Numbered from the stretch's first letter, positions 42,500 through 51,900 are shown. The stretch: 64,000 bases of DNA from CAZAPG01 sp964486935 (GCA_964486935.1 CAZAPG010000034.1:1-64000); one strand, 5' to 3'. Notes: a model not told the origin generated them from the sequence alone. Numbers and translations are program-made.

Positions 42500-43831
42500 T
42501 TACTTTTTGGCGTTAAGCAGGGCGTTGTTGGCCGCGGCGGCAATTGGCTCGCCCAGCGCGCCGATGGGCGGCGAATAGACGTTTTCCATGGTGGCCAGCT
42601 CTTCCAGCCGGGTCTCTTTGCGGATGGCAAAGGCCAGAAAATCGGCCCGCTCTTTGACGCCTTCGCCGCCGGTAAATTGCGCGCCAATGATGCGGTGGGT
42701 GGCGGGGTCGGCCAGCAGTTTGACGGTCATCTTTTCGTGGGCGGGGTGGTAGCGGGCGGCGGTAATGCCGGTGGCTTTGCCCACAATGTAGGGCATGCCC
42801 ATGGCCCTGGCAATGGTTTCGGAGACCAGCACGCCGCCCACCTGAATTTTGGCGCCCAGTCCCCACGGCACGTAAACCGGATTGTAGGCTTTATCGGCCC
42901 CGGCGGCGTTGGCCCCGGCCAGCCGGCCCTGGGTGTAGGCATAAGTGCCGGGGATGAGGTGGACCGGCATTTTAAGCAGGGCGTGCATGGTTTCAACGCA
43001 GGCCCCGGCGGCGTAGACGTTGGGCAGGTTGGTGCGCATGTGGTTGTCTACCACAATGCCGCCGGTGGAGCCGGTTTTAACGCCGATGGATTTAGCCAGT
43101 TTGGTAGCCGGTTTCATCGGGGCCACCAGAAAGGCCATATCGGCGGAAATTTCGCCCTGGTCGGTAACGACGGCGGTCAGGCGTCCGTTCTCGCCTTTGA
43201 AGCCGGTCAGTTTAGCGCCAAAGTGCAGCTTGACGCCCAATTCGTCGGTCAGGTGGTTTTGGAGCGGTTCCATCATATCGGGGTCGGTAAAATCTGCCAT
43301 AAGCCAGCTTCCGCCCTCAACCAGATGCGTTTCGATGCCGCGATGGGGCAAGGCTTCAATCAACTCGACGCCCAGCGGCTTGGCCTGCCAGACCACGGCG
43401 CGCTTCACCTGGTCCAGCTTTTGGTCAATCTCCATGGCCCGGCGAATGTTTTTGATGAAGACGACGCCTTCCAGGTCAACATTGGGCACATTGGGCACTT
43501 CGTACTCCCAGCCGGTGCAGAGGATGAGGATATCAAAGGGAAATTCCTGGCCTCCAGCGTGGACCACCCGCCGGTCAATGTCGACCCGCTCAACCACGGT
43601 TTCGGTGCGCAGGTTGATGCCCATTTCGGCGTAAAAATCTTTTGATTGCAGAAAGAGGCCGTCAAACTTTTCAATTTCGCGGCCAAATACGTAGGGGATG
43701 CCGCACGGGCTGTAGGCAATATCTTCAAATTCGGTAATCAGGGTGACATCCAGAGAGCGGTCGGTCTGTTTGGCAATGGTGGCCGCGCCGGTGCCGGCCC
43801 CGCCCCCGCCAATTACAACAATACGAGTCAT
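42500..43831 (-). CDS. CoA-disulfide-reductase-like flavoprotein
   Basis: A 443-aa FAD protein of the NADH oxidase/CoA-disulfide reductase group. The FAD site VVIGGGGAGTGAA (5-17) is intact, and Cys43 in YSPCGIPY matches the single redox-active Cys of this class. The second dinucleotide site, normally VVIGGGFIGLE, reads VVWQAKPLGVE (146-156), so the NAD(P)H glycine motif is largely lost. The dimerisation domain (from about 320) is present. It may take electrons from a partner or bind a different cofactor. Confidence 0.88.
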   Translation of the reverse strand: MTRIVVIGGGGAGTGAATIAKQTDRSLDVTLITEFEDIAYSPCGIPYVFGREIEKFDGLFLQSKDFYAEMGINLRTETVVERVDIDRRVVHAGGQEFPFDILILCTGWEYEVPNVPNVDLEGVVFIKNIRRAMEIDQKLDQVKRAVVWQAKPLGVELIEALPHRGIETHLVEGGSWLMADFTDPDMMEPLQNHLTDELGVKLHFGAKLTGFKGENGRLTAVVTDQGEISADMAFLVAPMKPATKLAKSIGVKTGSTGGIVVDNHMRTNLPNVYAAGACVETMHALLKMPVHLIPGTYAYTQGRLAGANAAGADKAYNPVYVPWGLGAKIQVGGVLVSETIARAMGMPYIVGKATGITAARYHPAHEKMTVKLLADPATHRIIGAQFTGGEGVKERADFLAFAIRKETRLEELATMENVYSPPIGALGEPIAAAANNALLNAKK

Positions 43832-43860
43832 TCTTTAAAACCTCCTGGTCAGGTGATGGG

Positions 43861-44865
43861 TTACAAAGATGTCATCGCCACAGGCGTGGCGGCAAAACCG
43901 GTAAACGGCTCCAGGGCCAGGTCTCTGAGTAAGGCTTGTTCGGAGCCACGGCGCAGAATCACCTGCGGCAAGGCCGTGGCCTGACCGACAACCGCGCAAG
44001 AGATGTTGCGGTGAGAAAATGCGGCCTGAATGTGCGACACATTTTCAAAGGGCGCGGCCAGAATAAAGCCGTAACTGGGAAAACCCAGCAGCCAGTCAAA
44101 ATAGCGCTCGTTGGCGGCGTCGGGCTGAGGGATAGCGGCCAGGTCAATCGCCGCGCCCACGCCCGACAACTCCAGCAGCATCATCATTGAGCCTAAAATG
44201 CCGGCCATGCTGATATCGCGGGCAGCGCAACACCAGCCGGCTTCGGCTATGGCCGGCAATAGCTCCAGGTCGCGCCGCAATTGGGCGTCAGACAGGTGGG
44301 CCGAGCAATCCCAAAAAGGGAACCGGGGATGAAACTGCCCGGTCAGGTTGACCACATGCAGAATAGCATCGCCGGGCCGGGCGTCAAAGCTGCTCAGGAC
44401 TCGTGTGGCCCGGCCCAGGATGGCGGCGGCCACCGAGTTGATAGCGCCGGTGGCGGTCAAATGACCCCCAACCAGAGCAATGCCGTAGCGAGCGCAGCCA
44501 TCTTGCAGGCCGCGCATAATTTCGGCGGCGTTGTCGGTGTTCTCGGCCAGAATGGTATCAACCACGGCCAGCGGGTAGCCACCCATGGCGTAAATATCGT
44601 TGACGTTAGCCAGAATGGCCGAGCGCCCGGCCAGGTAGGGATTGTCCTTAACCAGCGGCGGGTAGATAACCTCTGAGGCTAACAGCAGGTAGCCATCGCC
44701 GGTGGCTATGGCGGCGGCGTCATCGCCCAGGGGCACGGGCTGTCCGTTGACCAGGGGCGCATGCGAGGCCAGCCCATTGGCCAGCACGCCAATTTCGTGC
44801 TTGCGCTGCCAGGCCGGGGACGATTGCAGGGCGGTCACAATTTCCGCCAGGGTTGGGCTAGACAT
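43861..44865 (-). CDS. Sll0787-family AIR-synthase-like protein
   Basis: A 334-aa ATP-grasp-like PurM/SelD-fold protein of the AIR-synthase-related Sll0787 family. Visible are LGDDAAAI near residue 46 (ATP/metal loop), YAMGGYPLAVVDTIL and LVGGHLTATGAINSVAAAIL, the two strands that form the PurM dimer barrel. ATG 44865 is chosen because it overlaps the GNAT stop by 8 bases and begins the family-like region. PurM-fold enzymes phosphorylate amides or acids; a cyclisation or phosphorylation step is likely, but the substrate is unknown. Confidence 0.85.
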   Translation of the reverse strand: MSSPTLAEIVTALQSSPAWQRKHEIGVLANGLASHAPLVNGQPVPLGDDAAAIATGDGYLLLASEVIYPPLVKDNPYLAGRSAILANVNDIYAMGGYPLAVVDTILAENTDNAAEIMRGLQDGCARYGIALVGGHLTATGAINSVAAAILGRATRVLSSFDARPGDAILHVVNLTGQFHPRFPFWDCSAHLSDAQLRRDLELLPAIAEAGWCCAARDISMAGILGSMMMLLELSGVGAAIDLAAIPQPDAANERYFDWLLGFPSYGFILAAPFENVSHIQAAFSHRNISCAVVGQATALPQVILRRGSEQALLRDLALEPFTGFAATPVAMTSL

Positions 44866-45364
44866 GAAGCGGCTGAACCTGTTGCGCCAACGGCAATTTT
44901 TTAGGCTGTTTGGCCGCGGCCAGCGATGCCTGCATGGTTTGGTGAGGCTGGCCGCAGTGGATGACAGGCTCTCCGACCGGCTGCCAGCCAAGGCGCTGGA
45001 AAAAACGGACATTCTGCAACTGAATGTGGGCCAGAAACTGCCGGCAGCCCCGTTGAATAACAACTTTCTCGGCCAGCTTGCACAACCTGGGGCCAACGGC
45101 GTTAATATCGTGGCGGGCTTCTTTTAACACGGCCAGCCGCCCGCCGTACCACACGCCCGGTTCGGTTTCGTAGCAGCGCACCGCGCCAACCACGCTGCCG
45201 GTATCTTTATCAACGGCCACCAGATGAACGGCGCGCCGGTCAAACTCGTCTATATCAGAATCGACAAACAGCTTTTGTTCTTGCACAAATATTGCGTGTC
45301 GCACCGCAAAGTGGCCCTTTAGTTCGTCTTCGGTTTCGGCAATTTTGCAGATGACTCGGCCCAT
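44858..45364 (-). CDS. MSMEG_0567/Sll0786-family GNAT acetyltransferase
   Basis: A 168-aa GNAT-fold protein. It begins VICKIAETEDELKGHFAVRH, then IFVQEQKLF, VGAVRCYETEPGVWYGGRL, the order seen in the 'nitrogen starvation' N-acetyltransferases that occur with the radical SAM and AIR-synthase-like proteins. It starts 15 bases after the radical SAM gene. The usual acetyl-CoA pyrophosphate loop (QxxGxG/A) is not obvious, so its chemistry may differ. Confidence 0.87.
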   Translation of the reverse strand: MGRVICKIAETEDELKGHFAVRHAIFVQEQKLFVDSDIDEFDRRAVHLVAVDKDTGSVVGAVRCYETEPGVWYGGRLAVLKEARHDINAVGPRLCKLAEKVVIQRGCRQFLAHIQLQNVRFFQRLGWQPVGEPVIHCGQPHQTMQASLAAAKQPKKLPLAQQVQPLHV

Positions 45365-45379
45365 AGTTTCCTCTCGCTC

Positions 45380-46456
45380 CTATTCGTACACGGTTAAGCC
45401 GGAGCAGGCTCCGCAGCGGGTGCAGCCGGCTTTGCTGTTGCGCCAGCTCAGGCCGTATTTGAGATTGTTGTAAGCCACCTGCCGGTAGATGCGGTCCATA
45501 AAGGTTGGGTCCGGGGCCGTAACCTGCTCAAATGGCGTGCCCATAATGGGGCGCAGGGGCACCACAAAGGGGTAAACGCCAAGTTCGGCCAGCCGGCGAC
45601 AGCCGTCAATGATTTCGGCTTCATCATCGCCCAGCCCGGCAATAATGTAGGATGAAACCTGATTGCGGCCAAAAATTTCAACGGCGCGGCGGTAGGCTTC
45701 AAAATATCGTTCGACGCTGATGGTGGCTTTGCCGGGGGTTACTCGCTGGCGGGTTTGCTGGTTGAAACTTTCCAGGTGAATGCCGACGGTATCAACGCCG
45801 GCTTCTTTGAGCAGCAGCATGTCGTCCAAATCTTCGGGCGGCTCAAATTGAACCTGAACGCCAATATTAACGGCCTGCTTCACGGCCTTGACGCATTTGG
45901 CCAGGTAGCGGACGCCCATATCCCGGTAATTCAGGGTGCCGGTGGTCATAACAAAATGGTTAACGCCGTCGAGGCGCGCGGCGGCTTCGGCGACCTCGGC
46001 CAGTTGCTCCGGCGTTTTCAGGGCAATGGTGTTGCCGTTTTCCAGCGAGTTTTCAATGGCGCAGAATTGGCAGCGCTCGCCGTCGCGCCGCCAGCGCACG
46101 CACCGTTGAGAGACGGTAGTCGCCAGCACATCGGTGCCGTGCAACACGGCAATTTGCCAGTATGGAATGCCATCGGCGGTGGTTAATTTGTAATATTGAG
46201 GCGTTTGCGGAAACTCGACGGGCATAATTTTTTGGCCGTTGTGAGTCAGGCAGTAGCCGGCGCCATCTTCAACCACGGCGTAAGGGGAATTTTGGGCAAA
46301 TTGCCCCAGGGTAGGCACCATGGCCGCCACCCCGGCCATAAGAAAGGCTTTATCATCAGAAGGGCCGGCTCCGCCGCGGCGACCACGATTTTCGACCGGC
46401 ACTTCTATGCGCGCGCCGTAGCTTTGCAGGTCAAGCAGAATTTCCTGAGATATCAT
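45380..46456 (-). CDS. MSMEG_0568-family radical SAM protein
   Basis: A 358-aa radical SAM enzyme. The cluster-binding cysteines are Cys119, Cys129 and Cys132 (RCVRWRRDGERCQFC), a CX9CX2C spacing instead of CX3CX2C. A second Cys group near the C-terminus (Cys345, 348, 351 in GCTRCGACSG) could hold an auxiliary iron-sulfur cluster. The core TIM-barrel strands follow (FVMTTGTLNYRDMG, NIGVQVQFEPPED). ATG 46456 is used; the frame upstream lies in a hairpin region. It is the probable key enzyme of the cluster. Confidence 0.9.
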   Translation of the reverse strand: MISQEILLDLQSYGARIEVPVENRGRRGGAGPSDDKAFLMAGVAAMVPTLGQFAQNSPYAVVEDGAGYCLTHNGQKIMPVEFPQTPQYYKLTTADGIPYWQIAVLHGTDVLATTVSQRCVRWRRDGERCQFCAIENSLENGNTIALKTPEQLAEVAEAAARLDGVNHFVMTTGTLNYRDMGVRYLAKCVKAVKQAVNIGVQVQFEPPEDLDDMLLLKEAGVDTVGIHLESFNQQTRQRVTPGKATISVERYFEAYRRAVEIFGRNQVSSYIIAGLGDDEAEIIDGCRRLAELGVYPFVVPLRPIMGTPFEQVTAPDPTFMDRIYRQVAYNNLKYGLSWRNSKAGCTRCGACSGLTVYE

Positions 46457-46471
46457 AGAGAATCCCTTTCT

Positions 46472-46532
46472 TAAAGTTGGTTTAGGCGCCAACAGGCCAT
46501 AACGACGCCTGTTGGCAACCTTTACCAAACTT
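46472..46532 (-). promoter_or_regulatory. Long hairpin in the radical SAM leader
   Basis: A perfect 10-bp stem GCCAACAGGC / GCCTGTTGGC (46488-46497 and 46507-46516, 9-base loop) is extended outward by imperfect pairing of AAAGTTGGTTTAGG with CCTTTACCAAACTT. It ends about 15 bases before the radical SAM start on the minus strand, close to its ribosome-binding site. It could act as an mRNA processing site or translational attenuator. Confidence 0.55.
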
Positions 46533-46594
46533 AATTGAGTTAGTGTCGTTGCATCAGTTTCCAACAGCGGGATGCGGCGATAAAACGGATAAGC

Positions 46595-47080
46595 TTATAC
46601 GGTCCAGGTAGCAATTACCAGGGCGCCATCTTTCCAGTGGTCAAGCAGGCAATCCAGCACATCGAGCGGGTGGTAGGGTTTTACGCCTTCCATCAAGTCG
46701 CTTTCGCGCATACCGTACAGCGCAGTCATGGCAAATCGGCAGGCGTGGATGGTGCTGCCTTCGGTCATGAGGGTTTGAAGCTGCCGGTTTACGGCCAGGT
46801 TGCCGGGGAAACCCTCCTGGCCTACATTGGGAAAGCCGCGCCCGGCGGCGGCCATCAAAACGCCCGGCCCATACAAGGCCAGGGTAGTCGCAAAACCTTT
46901 GCGCGCAATGCGGGTGGCGGTTAGCATGTTGACCAGGCCCACGGACCCTTCAAAGGGAACCGTGTGCATCATAATCAAGGCGCGGTCGCCCTCTTTGGCC
47001 TTATGGTCCGGGTATAATTTTTCATCGAGATTTACCAAGCGGTCCCCTTCTTTGGGTCTGGGTACACTCACCATTGACAT
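46595..47080 (-). CDS. MSMEG_0572/Sll0783-family protein
   Basis: A 161-aa soluble protein of the MSMEG_0572/Sll0783 family, named for induction under nitrogen starvation in cyanobacteria. The sequence has an EGDRALIMMHTVPFEGSVGL region, LYGPGVLMAAAGRGFPNVG and a DsrE-like alternation of strands and helices. Its biochemical role is unknown. GGAGAGGAA precedes the ATG. It lies between the amidohydrolase and the radical SAM gene, separated from each by about 135 bases that contain hairpins. Confidence 0.87.
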   Translation of the reverse strand: MSMVSVPRPKEGDRLVNLDEKLYPDHKAKEGDRALIMMHTVPFEGSVGLVNMLTATRIARKGFATTLALYGPGVLMAAAGRGFPNVGQEGFPGNLAVNRQLQTLMTEGSTIHACRFAMTALYGMRESDLMEGVKPYHPLDVLDCLLDHWKDGALVIATWTV

Positions 47081-47126
47081 AATGTTCCTCTCCTTAATTG
47101 ATTAAATGATTTAAACTTAAGTGGTT

Positions 47127-47143
47127 GGCCTGCATTACAGGCC
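47127..47143 (-). promoter_or_regulatory. Small intercistronic hairpin
   Basis: GGCCTG / CAGGCC with a 5-base loop lies between the amidohydrolase stop and the MSMEG_0572-like start. No U-run follows, so it is a weak candidate for mRNA processing or pausing only. Confidence 0.35.
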
Positions 47144-47215
47144 CGCTTACCATTAGCTACCGCAATCCGCAGCCCTGCCATCCGACCCTATCTGTTGAGA
47201 AAAACTCCGATGCGT

Positions 47216-48067
47216 TTACCAAAATTTCTCGTACAGGCGTTCGGCGTTGTTCCAAAAAATATTCTCTTTGAGTTCTTCTGAAATAGGCGCGCCTTCAATT
47301 TTCCAGTATTCGCCGGGGAAATCGCTCCAGGGGATATCGGAGCCAAACAAAAACCGGTCTGTGCCAATGCCTGTACGCTCAATTTCTTTTAGCAGCCAGG
47401 TTGAACCAAAACCCACCGCCCACGAGGAGTCGGTGTAAATCTGGTAGCCTTCTTTAACCAGGTCAAAAAATTGGGGCACAAATTTTATATGCCCGCTTAC
47501 GCCGCCGCCCATATGCACCAAATGGATTTTGTTGCGCTGGCCGTACTGTCGCACTAAAGCCAGGGCGTTATCAATATCCGAGCCGCCGCCGGGGCTGGTG
47601 TGGATATGCAGCGGCATGTCGTTTTCGGCGGCGGCATCCAGAATCATGGTCCACACCTCTTTTTGGGCGTCGTCCCAATCATTGGGGTTAAAGGTTCCGC
47701 CCAGCAAGCAGGTGGTTTTGAGGGCGATTAACCCCTTTTCGCCAATCAACTTGAGCGACTCGATATTTTTATCTTTGTCTTTGGCCAGGGGCGACACCCA
47801 GATAGCGCCCAGCAGCCGGTCCGATTTTTCGGCGCTTTCGGCCACCAGGGGGTTGAGGGTAAAGGGCAGCCCGGAATCGGGATAGCCGTAGTTGGACATG
47901 ACCAGAGCGCGGTCTACGCCGTTCTCTTCCATGCCCTTCAGGTAATCCTGGGTGGTTTCATAATCGGTGGTGGGTTTGACCGCTGCCGGCAGCCCGTAAT
48001 AGGCGTAGCCGGGCACCGGGCCAATGTGGCTGTGATTATCAAACACCCGTTTTCTGATTTTCTCCAT
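47216..48067 (-). CDS. Amidohydrolase-2-type TIM-barrel hydrolase
   Basis: A 283-aa metal-dependent hydrolase of the amidohydrolase-2 (COG2159-like) family, which includes decarboxylases and lactonases. The start FDNHSHIGPVPG gives an H-x-H, MPLHIHTSPGGG and IHLVHMGGGVSG supply the barrel His residues, and FLFGSDIPWSDF the distal Asp. GAGGAGG precedes the ATG. It is the first gene of the 16-kb run. Many related clusters carry a nitrilase; this hydrolase may play a similar or subsequent role. Confidence 0.87.
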   Translation of the reverse strand: MEKIRKRVFDNHSHIGPVPGYAYYGLPAAVKPTTDYETTQDYLKGMEENGVDRALVMSNYGYPDSGLPFTLNPLVAESAEKSDRLLGAIWVSPLAKDKDKNIESLKLIGEKGLIALKTTCLLGGTFNPNDWDDAQKEVWTMILDAAAENDMPLHIHTSPGGGSDIDNALALVRQYGQRNKIHLVHMGGGVSGHIKFVPQFFDLVKEGYQIYTDSSWAVGFGSTWLLKEIERTGIGTDRFLFGSDIPWSDFPGEYWKIEGAPISEELKENIFWNNAERLYEKFW

Positions 48068-48284
48068 TGAAAAACCTCCTCTACTGATTATTTAAATAAT
48101 TTTACAGGGGCTACTTACTGTGGTTGGGCAACACCCGGATAGATTGGAAAAACAAAACATGCAGCCTTGCAAACATTTTTTGAGCTGCCGGTTTGCAAAC
48201 AATTAAGATGACCGTTGAAGGTAAACGCATCAACCTTAAGTCTGGCGTATCCGATTTGTAGATTTTGGGTGTTGTTTTATGTGA

Positions 48285-48317
48285 AGACCTCAAAGGTTTT
48301 AGAAACCTTTGAGGTCT
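48285..48317. repeat. Perfect 33-bp palindrome
   Basis: AGACCTCAAAGGTTT and its exact complement AAACCTTTGAGGTCT are separated by only TAG, a 15-bp perfect stem. No U-run follows on either strand, so it looks like a dispersed intergenic palindrome rather than a terminator. Confidence 0.75.
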
Positions 48318-48382
48318 GGAGTAACTGGTAAGTAGTGTAACGATTGTTACTTACCTTTCAATGACTTTTCACTTACCTGAGA

Positions 48383-48407
48383 GGGTGCGTCCCAAATTTA
48401 AGGAAAT
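48383..48407 (+). repeat. GGGTGCGTCCC dispersed element, copy 1
   Basis: The 25-base string beginning GGGTGCGTCCCAAATTT and ending AGGAAAT recurs at 52473-52497 with one substitution, and as inverted arms at about 52547-52569 and 52614-52635. A shorter relative is at 61154-61182. Confidence 0.7.
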
Positions 48408-48517
48408 GCTGCCGTAAATGGCAATAGGGCGATAATGCGACAGGGCGATAAGGCGATATAATCCAATTTTGCCCTATTGCCCTATCGCAATGATACGCTT
48501 TGGGGTAGATGCTTGCC

Positions 48518-48901
48518 TCAGTGGGTTTGCTGGTTTTGCCCCGCGCGCTTGCGCAGAGATTGTTCAATTGAGGCAGCCTTTTCGCCCCGCTCAAGGCGGC
48601 TGGCAACTTCTTTGAACTCTCGGCCCAGGTTCTGCCCGGCTTTATCTTGAGCCTGCCGCATGATACCGGCCAGCTCTTTGCTGTTTTCGGCGCTTTTTCC
48701 CGCCGGCGGCCCGGTCGAAGCATCCCGGCCAGCCTTTGGCCGGCCAGCCTGAAGGACGCTCACTTTTGAGACAAGTCGCTCTATATTTTCGCCCTGGCAG
48801 GTGGGACAAATTGCTTTTTTGGTTTCGGTTTCGGCAAAGCTCCTGAAAAAGAGGTCTACCTGATTTTGACAGTCTTGGCAGTAGTATTGATAAATTGGCA
48901 T
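48518..48901 (-). CDS. FmdB-type zinc-ribbon protein, second copy
   Basis: A 127-aa protein with an N-terminal zinc ribbon (MPIYQYYCQDCQ ... CPTCQGENIERLVS) and a charged, Gln/Lys-rich C-terminal tail with a predicted amphipathic helix (GREFKEVASRLERGEKAAS). It follows the BTAD regulator gene by 3 bases, so both are probably one transcription unit. It shares architecture with the protein at 37489-37857 but little tail sequence. Confidence 0.87.
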   Translation of the reverse strand: MPIYQYYCQDCQNQVDLFFRSFAETETKKAICPTCQGENIERLVSKVSVLQAGRPKAGRDASTGPPAGKSAENSKELAGIMRQAQDKAGQNLGREFKEVASRLERGEKAASIEQSLRKRAGQNQQTH

Positions 48902-48904
48902 TAG

Positions 48905-51900
48905 TTACCCCCGCTCAGTAGTAAATTGAATAGAACAGGCTGCATTGTTAATAACCATTTGAACCGGCTGGGCGGCCAGAAAAGGCCCATACAATTTGGG
49001 GTCGGTTAAGTGGTTGGCAATTTTATGGATAATGGCGACTGCCTCAAAGTAATAATTTTGGGCTGCGGACTGGTCGCCTACAGTTTCTTCCAGTTGGGCC
49101 AATGAGAGTTGATACGGCCACATCAGGGCCGGGCTGTTCAATTTGACTCCAATGGACAGGGCGTGACAAAGCGCCGCGCGGGCTTTGTCTATTTCTCCGG
49201 CGGCCAGCAGCGCCTCGCCGCGCAGCTTGCACGAGCGGGCAATATTTTTGCGGGCCTGAGTGTCGCGGGCAATGGCCAGCGCCTCGTCGGCGGCCAGCAG
49301 CGCGCCGCTGATGTTGCCTTCGGCCAGGGCCAGCCGCCCCTTGATGATAATCATGCGGGTCAGGTAGCGCCAGCGCATAAATGGCTCGTTCACTTCAAAC
49401 TCTAGCCCTATTTTCAAATATTCTCGCACCCGCTCGTAATCTCTTAGCAGCATGTAATCTGTAGCCAGGTTGGCCAGGGCGTTGCCTTCGGCTTCGGTCA
49501 GGCGAGGCTCGCCGGCGCGGGCTAACTCCAGGCTGGCCAGGTCAAATTGAATCGCCTGCCCCAGGTCAAATAGCTCTCGATAAACCCAGCCGGCCGTATT
49601 TAGCAACCTGGCCCGCCAGAAGCGGTCTTCGGCGGTTTCAGATAATTGCAGGGCGTACAGCAAATTATCCAGAGCAAGCTGGTAGTTGCCGGAACTGCTT
49701 TGCGACATGCCCAGCACAAAATATCCGCCCAGGGTTAAAAAAGTATTGGTGTAGGTTTGCCCCAACTCGATGCAAGCCTGGGCGTGATAAATGGCCGTTT
49801 CAAAATCGCTGCGTAAATGGGCCAGCATGGCCAGCCCCCAATGCTCTTCAGCGGGCAGGCTGTAAACATCGTGCCCGGTAGAGGCGGTGGTATCCGACTG
49901 GTCAACCTGCCTGACCTTGCCCTGCGTGGAGTTGAGAATATCCCGCAGTTTGAGCGACTTGTCGTGCAACTCGTGATAATTTTGCTCGATGGCCAGTTTG
50001 ATGGCGCGGTCTAAATAGGCCGAGGCTTTGGGCAGGCGATGCGCCCAGTAGTGGGCAATGCATAGTTGATATAAAATTTCGCCTTCCCGGCGCTGGTCGC
50101 CGGCTTCGCGGCTGCTTTTGAGCAGCTTTTCCAAATCGCCAATGGCCGCGTCAAATTCGGACAGGGCGATGAACGTTTGGGCGCGCCGGTCTAGCAAATT
50201 GGCCTGCGTTTCAATCGACATCAGGTCTGGATATTGGCGATACAAAATAAGGGCGCGATTATAAAAATCCAGCGCCTCACGCGAGGCGTAGGCGGCTCTG
50301 GCCCAATCGCCGGCCCTAATCAAATAGCGGAAGGCGACTTCGTAACGGCCGGCCCGCTCGTAATGGTGAACCAGAATGGCGGCCTGTTGGTCTAGCTGGT
50401 GGCCCGACAGGTGTTCCAGCGCCTGGGCTACCTGTCCATGCAGCCAGGCCCGGCGGTGGGTTGATAACTCATCGTAAGTGACCTGCCTGATTAAACCGTG
50501 TCGAAAACGGTAGCCGGTTTCGATTTCTTCTATAATACAGGCGCGCAGCATTTCATCCAGTAAATCAAGCAGGGTGGTTTCATTCCACTGGGCGGTGGCG
50601 GTTAATAACTCGTAACTAAATTCCTGGCCAATAACCGAGGCAACGCCGGCTAACCGGTAGGCCTCGTGGCTGAGAGTCCCTAAACGCAGTTCAATCACTT
50701 CGCGCACGCTGGTTGGCACCAAAAGTCCATTGTTTTTTACCGAAAGATACCAGGCCCCATCCTGACTCTTCAAAGCATCAGATTCTTTTAGGGCCAGCGC
50801 CAGTTCGTGAATAAAAAAGGGGTTTCCTTCTGTTAGCCGGCACAGGGTAGCGCGTAATTCCGGGGATAATTGACCCTGGCCAAACAGTTCGGTACAGAGT
50901 TGAGCCGTGTCGGCCTGGTTAAGCCGGGAGAGGGTTAAGGGCTGGGCCAATTGATTGCTAATTAATTCCCGGCACAGGCGGGTAATGGGTTTACCCCGCT
51001 GAACTTCTTCTTCGCGTACGGTACACAAAATAAGAATCGGTTCATTGGAAATGCGCCGGGCCAGGTAATGCAAAAGCTGCATACTCGACTCGCCGGCTGC
51101 GTGCAGGTCATCCAGAAACACCACCACCGGCGAAATTTCGGCAAATGCCAGAAATGTGGCGGCCACCGCGTCAAACAGCCGCTGCCGTTCCTGGTCCAGC
51201 CCCAACTCGGACTGAGAAGCAGTTAAGGGATTTATCGCAGCCAGTTCGGGCAAAAGCCGGGCCAAATCTTTAACCAGTACCCCCAGTTTTTCTCGCACAA
51301 AGGCTATCGACTGTTCATCTAGCGCCCCGCGAATGGCCTCTACAAAGGGGCCGTAAGGCAAGTGGCCTTCTTGCTCGTGGGCGGCGCCGTACATTATTTG
51401 CATACCTGTGGCCTGGGCGTGCAGCACAAGTTCCTGGGCCAGCCGCGTTTTGCCGACCCCCTGCTCGCCGCTTACTATTACAACCGCCCCAGATTTATCT
51501 TCGAGTTGTTGCAGGTGCTTAATGAGTTGCTCCAGTTCTTTATCGCGCCCCACCAAAGGGTGTCGCTGCTGGGCTTCTGGCGGCCGGAGCGATATTTGCA
51601 AGCGTGGCAGGATGATGGGCTCGGGCAATGGCTGCCAGCGCTCTTCGAGAATGGCGTGATAGAGGGCGGTGGTATCCGAAGCCGGTTCTACACCCAGTTC
51701 TTGCTGTAACATTTTGCAAAGTTGCTGGTACAGGTGCAGGGCGTGGTGACGCTGGCCGGTTTGGGCGTGTAGCCGCATCAAATCACGATAGGCCTCTTCG
51801 TTGGTATAGTCAATGCCAATTAAATCTTGCAGACAACCGATGGCGTCGTTATAGGCTGAACGTTGGGTATATAGCCGCGCAATGCGCTGAAGAAGGTTAC

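Larger units (their letters stand above)
48068..48517. repeat. Repeat-rich spacer without genes
   Basis: This 450-bp stretch has no convincing gene. It holds a TTGCAAAC / GTTTGCAA hairpin (48167-48198), the perfect palindrome listed at 48285, the GGGTGCGTCCC element listed at 48383, and an AT/GC mosaic of GGGCGATA, GGGCAATA and inverted copies (48421-48488) that can fold into long imperfect stems. The last part lies just after the FmdB gene and may terminate its message. No clear promoter for the amidohydrolase operon was found. Confidence 0.65.

Noticed and set aside
42482..43645. Plus-strand open frame of 387 codons
   Set aside because: Antisense to the flavoprotein gene; Gly/His-rich composition typical of a shadow frame.
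48285..48317. Perfect palindrome as an intrinsic terminator
   Set aside because: No U-run on either strand, and it is not adjacent to a stop codon.
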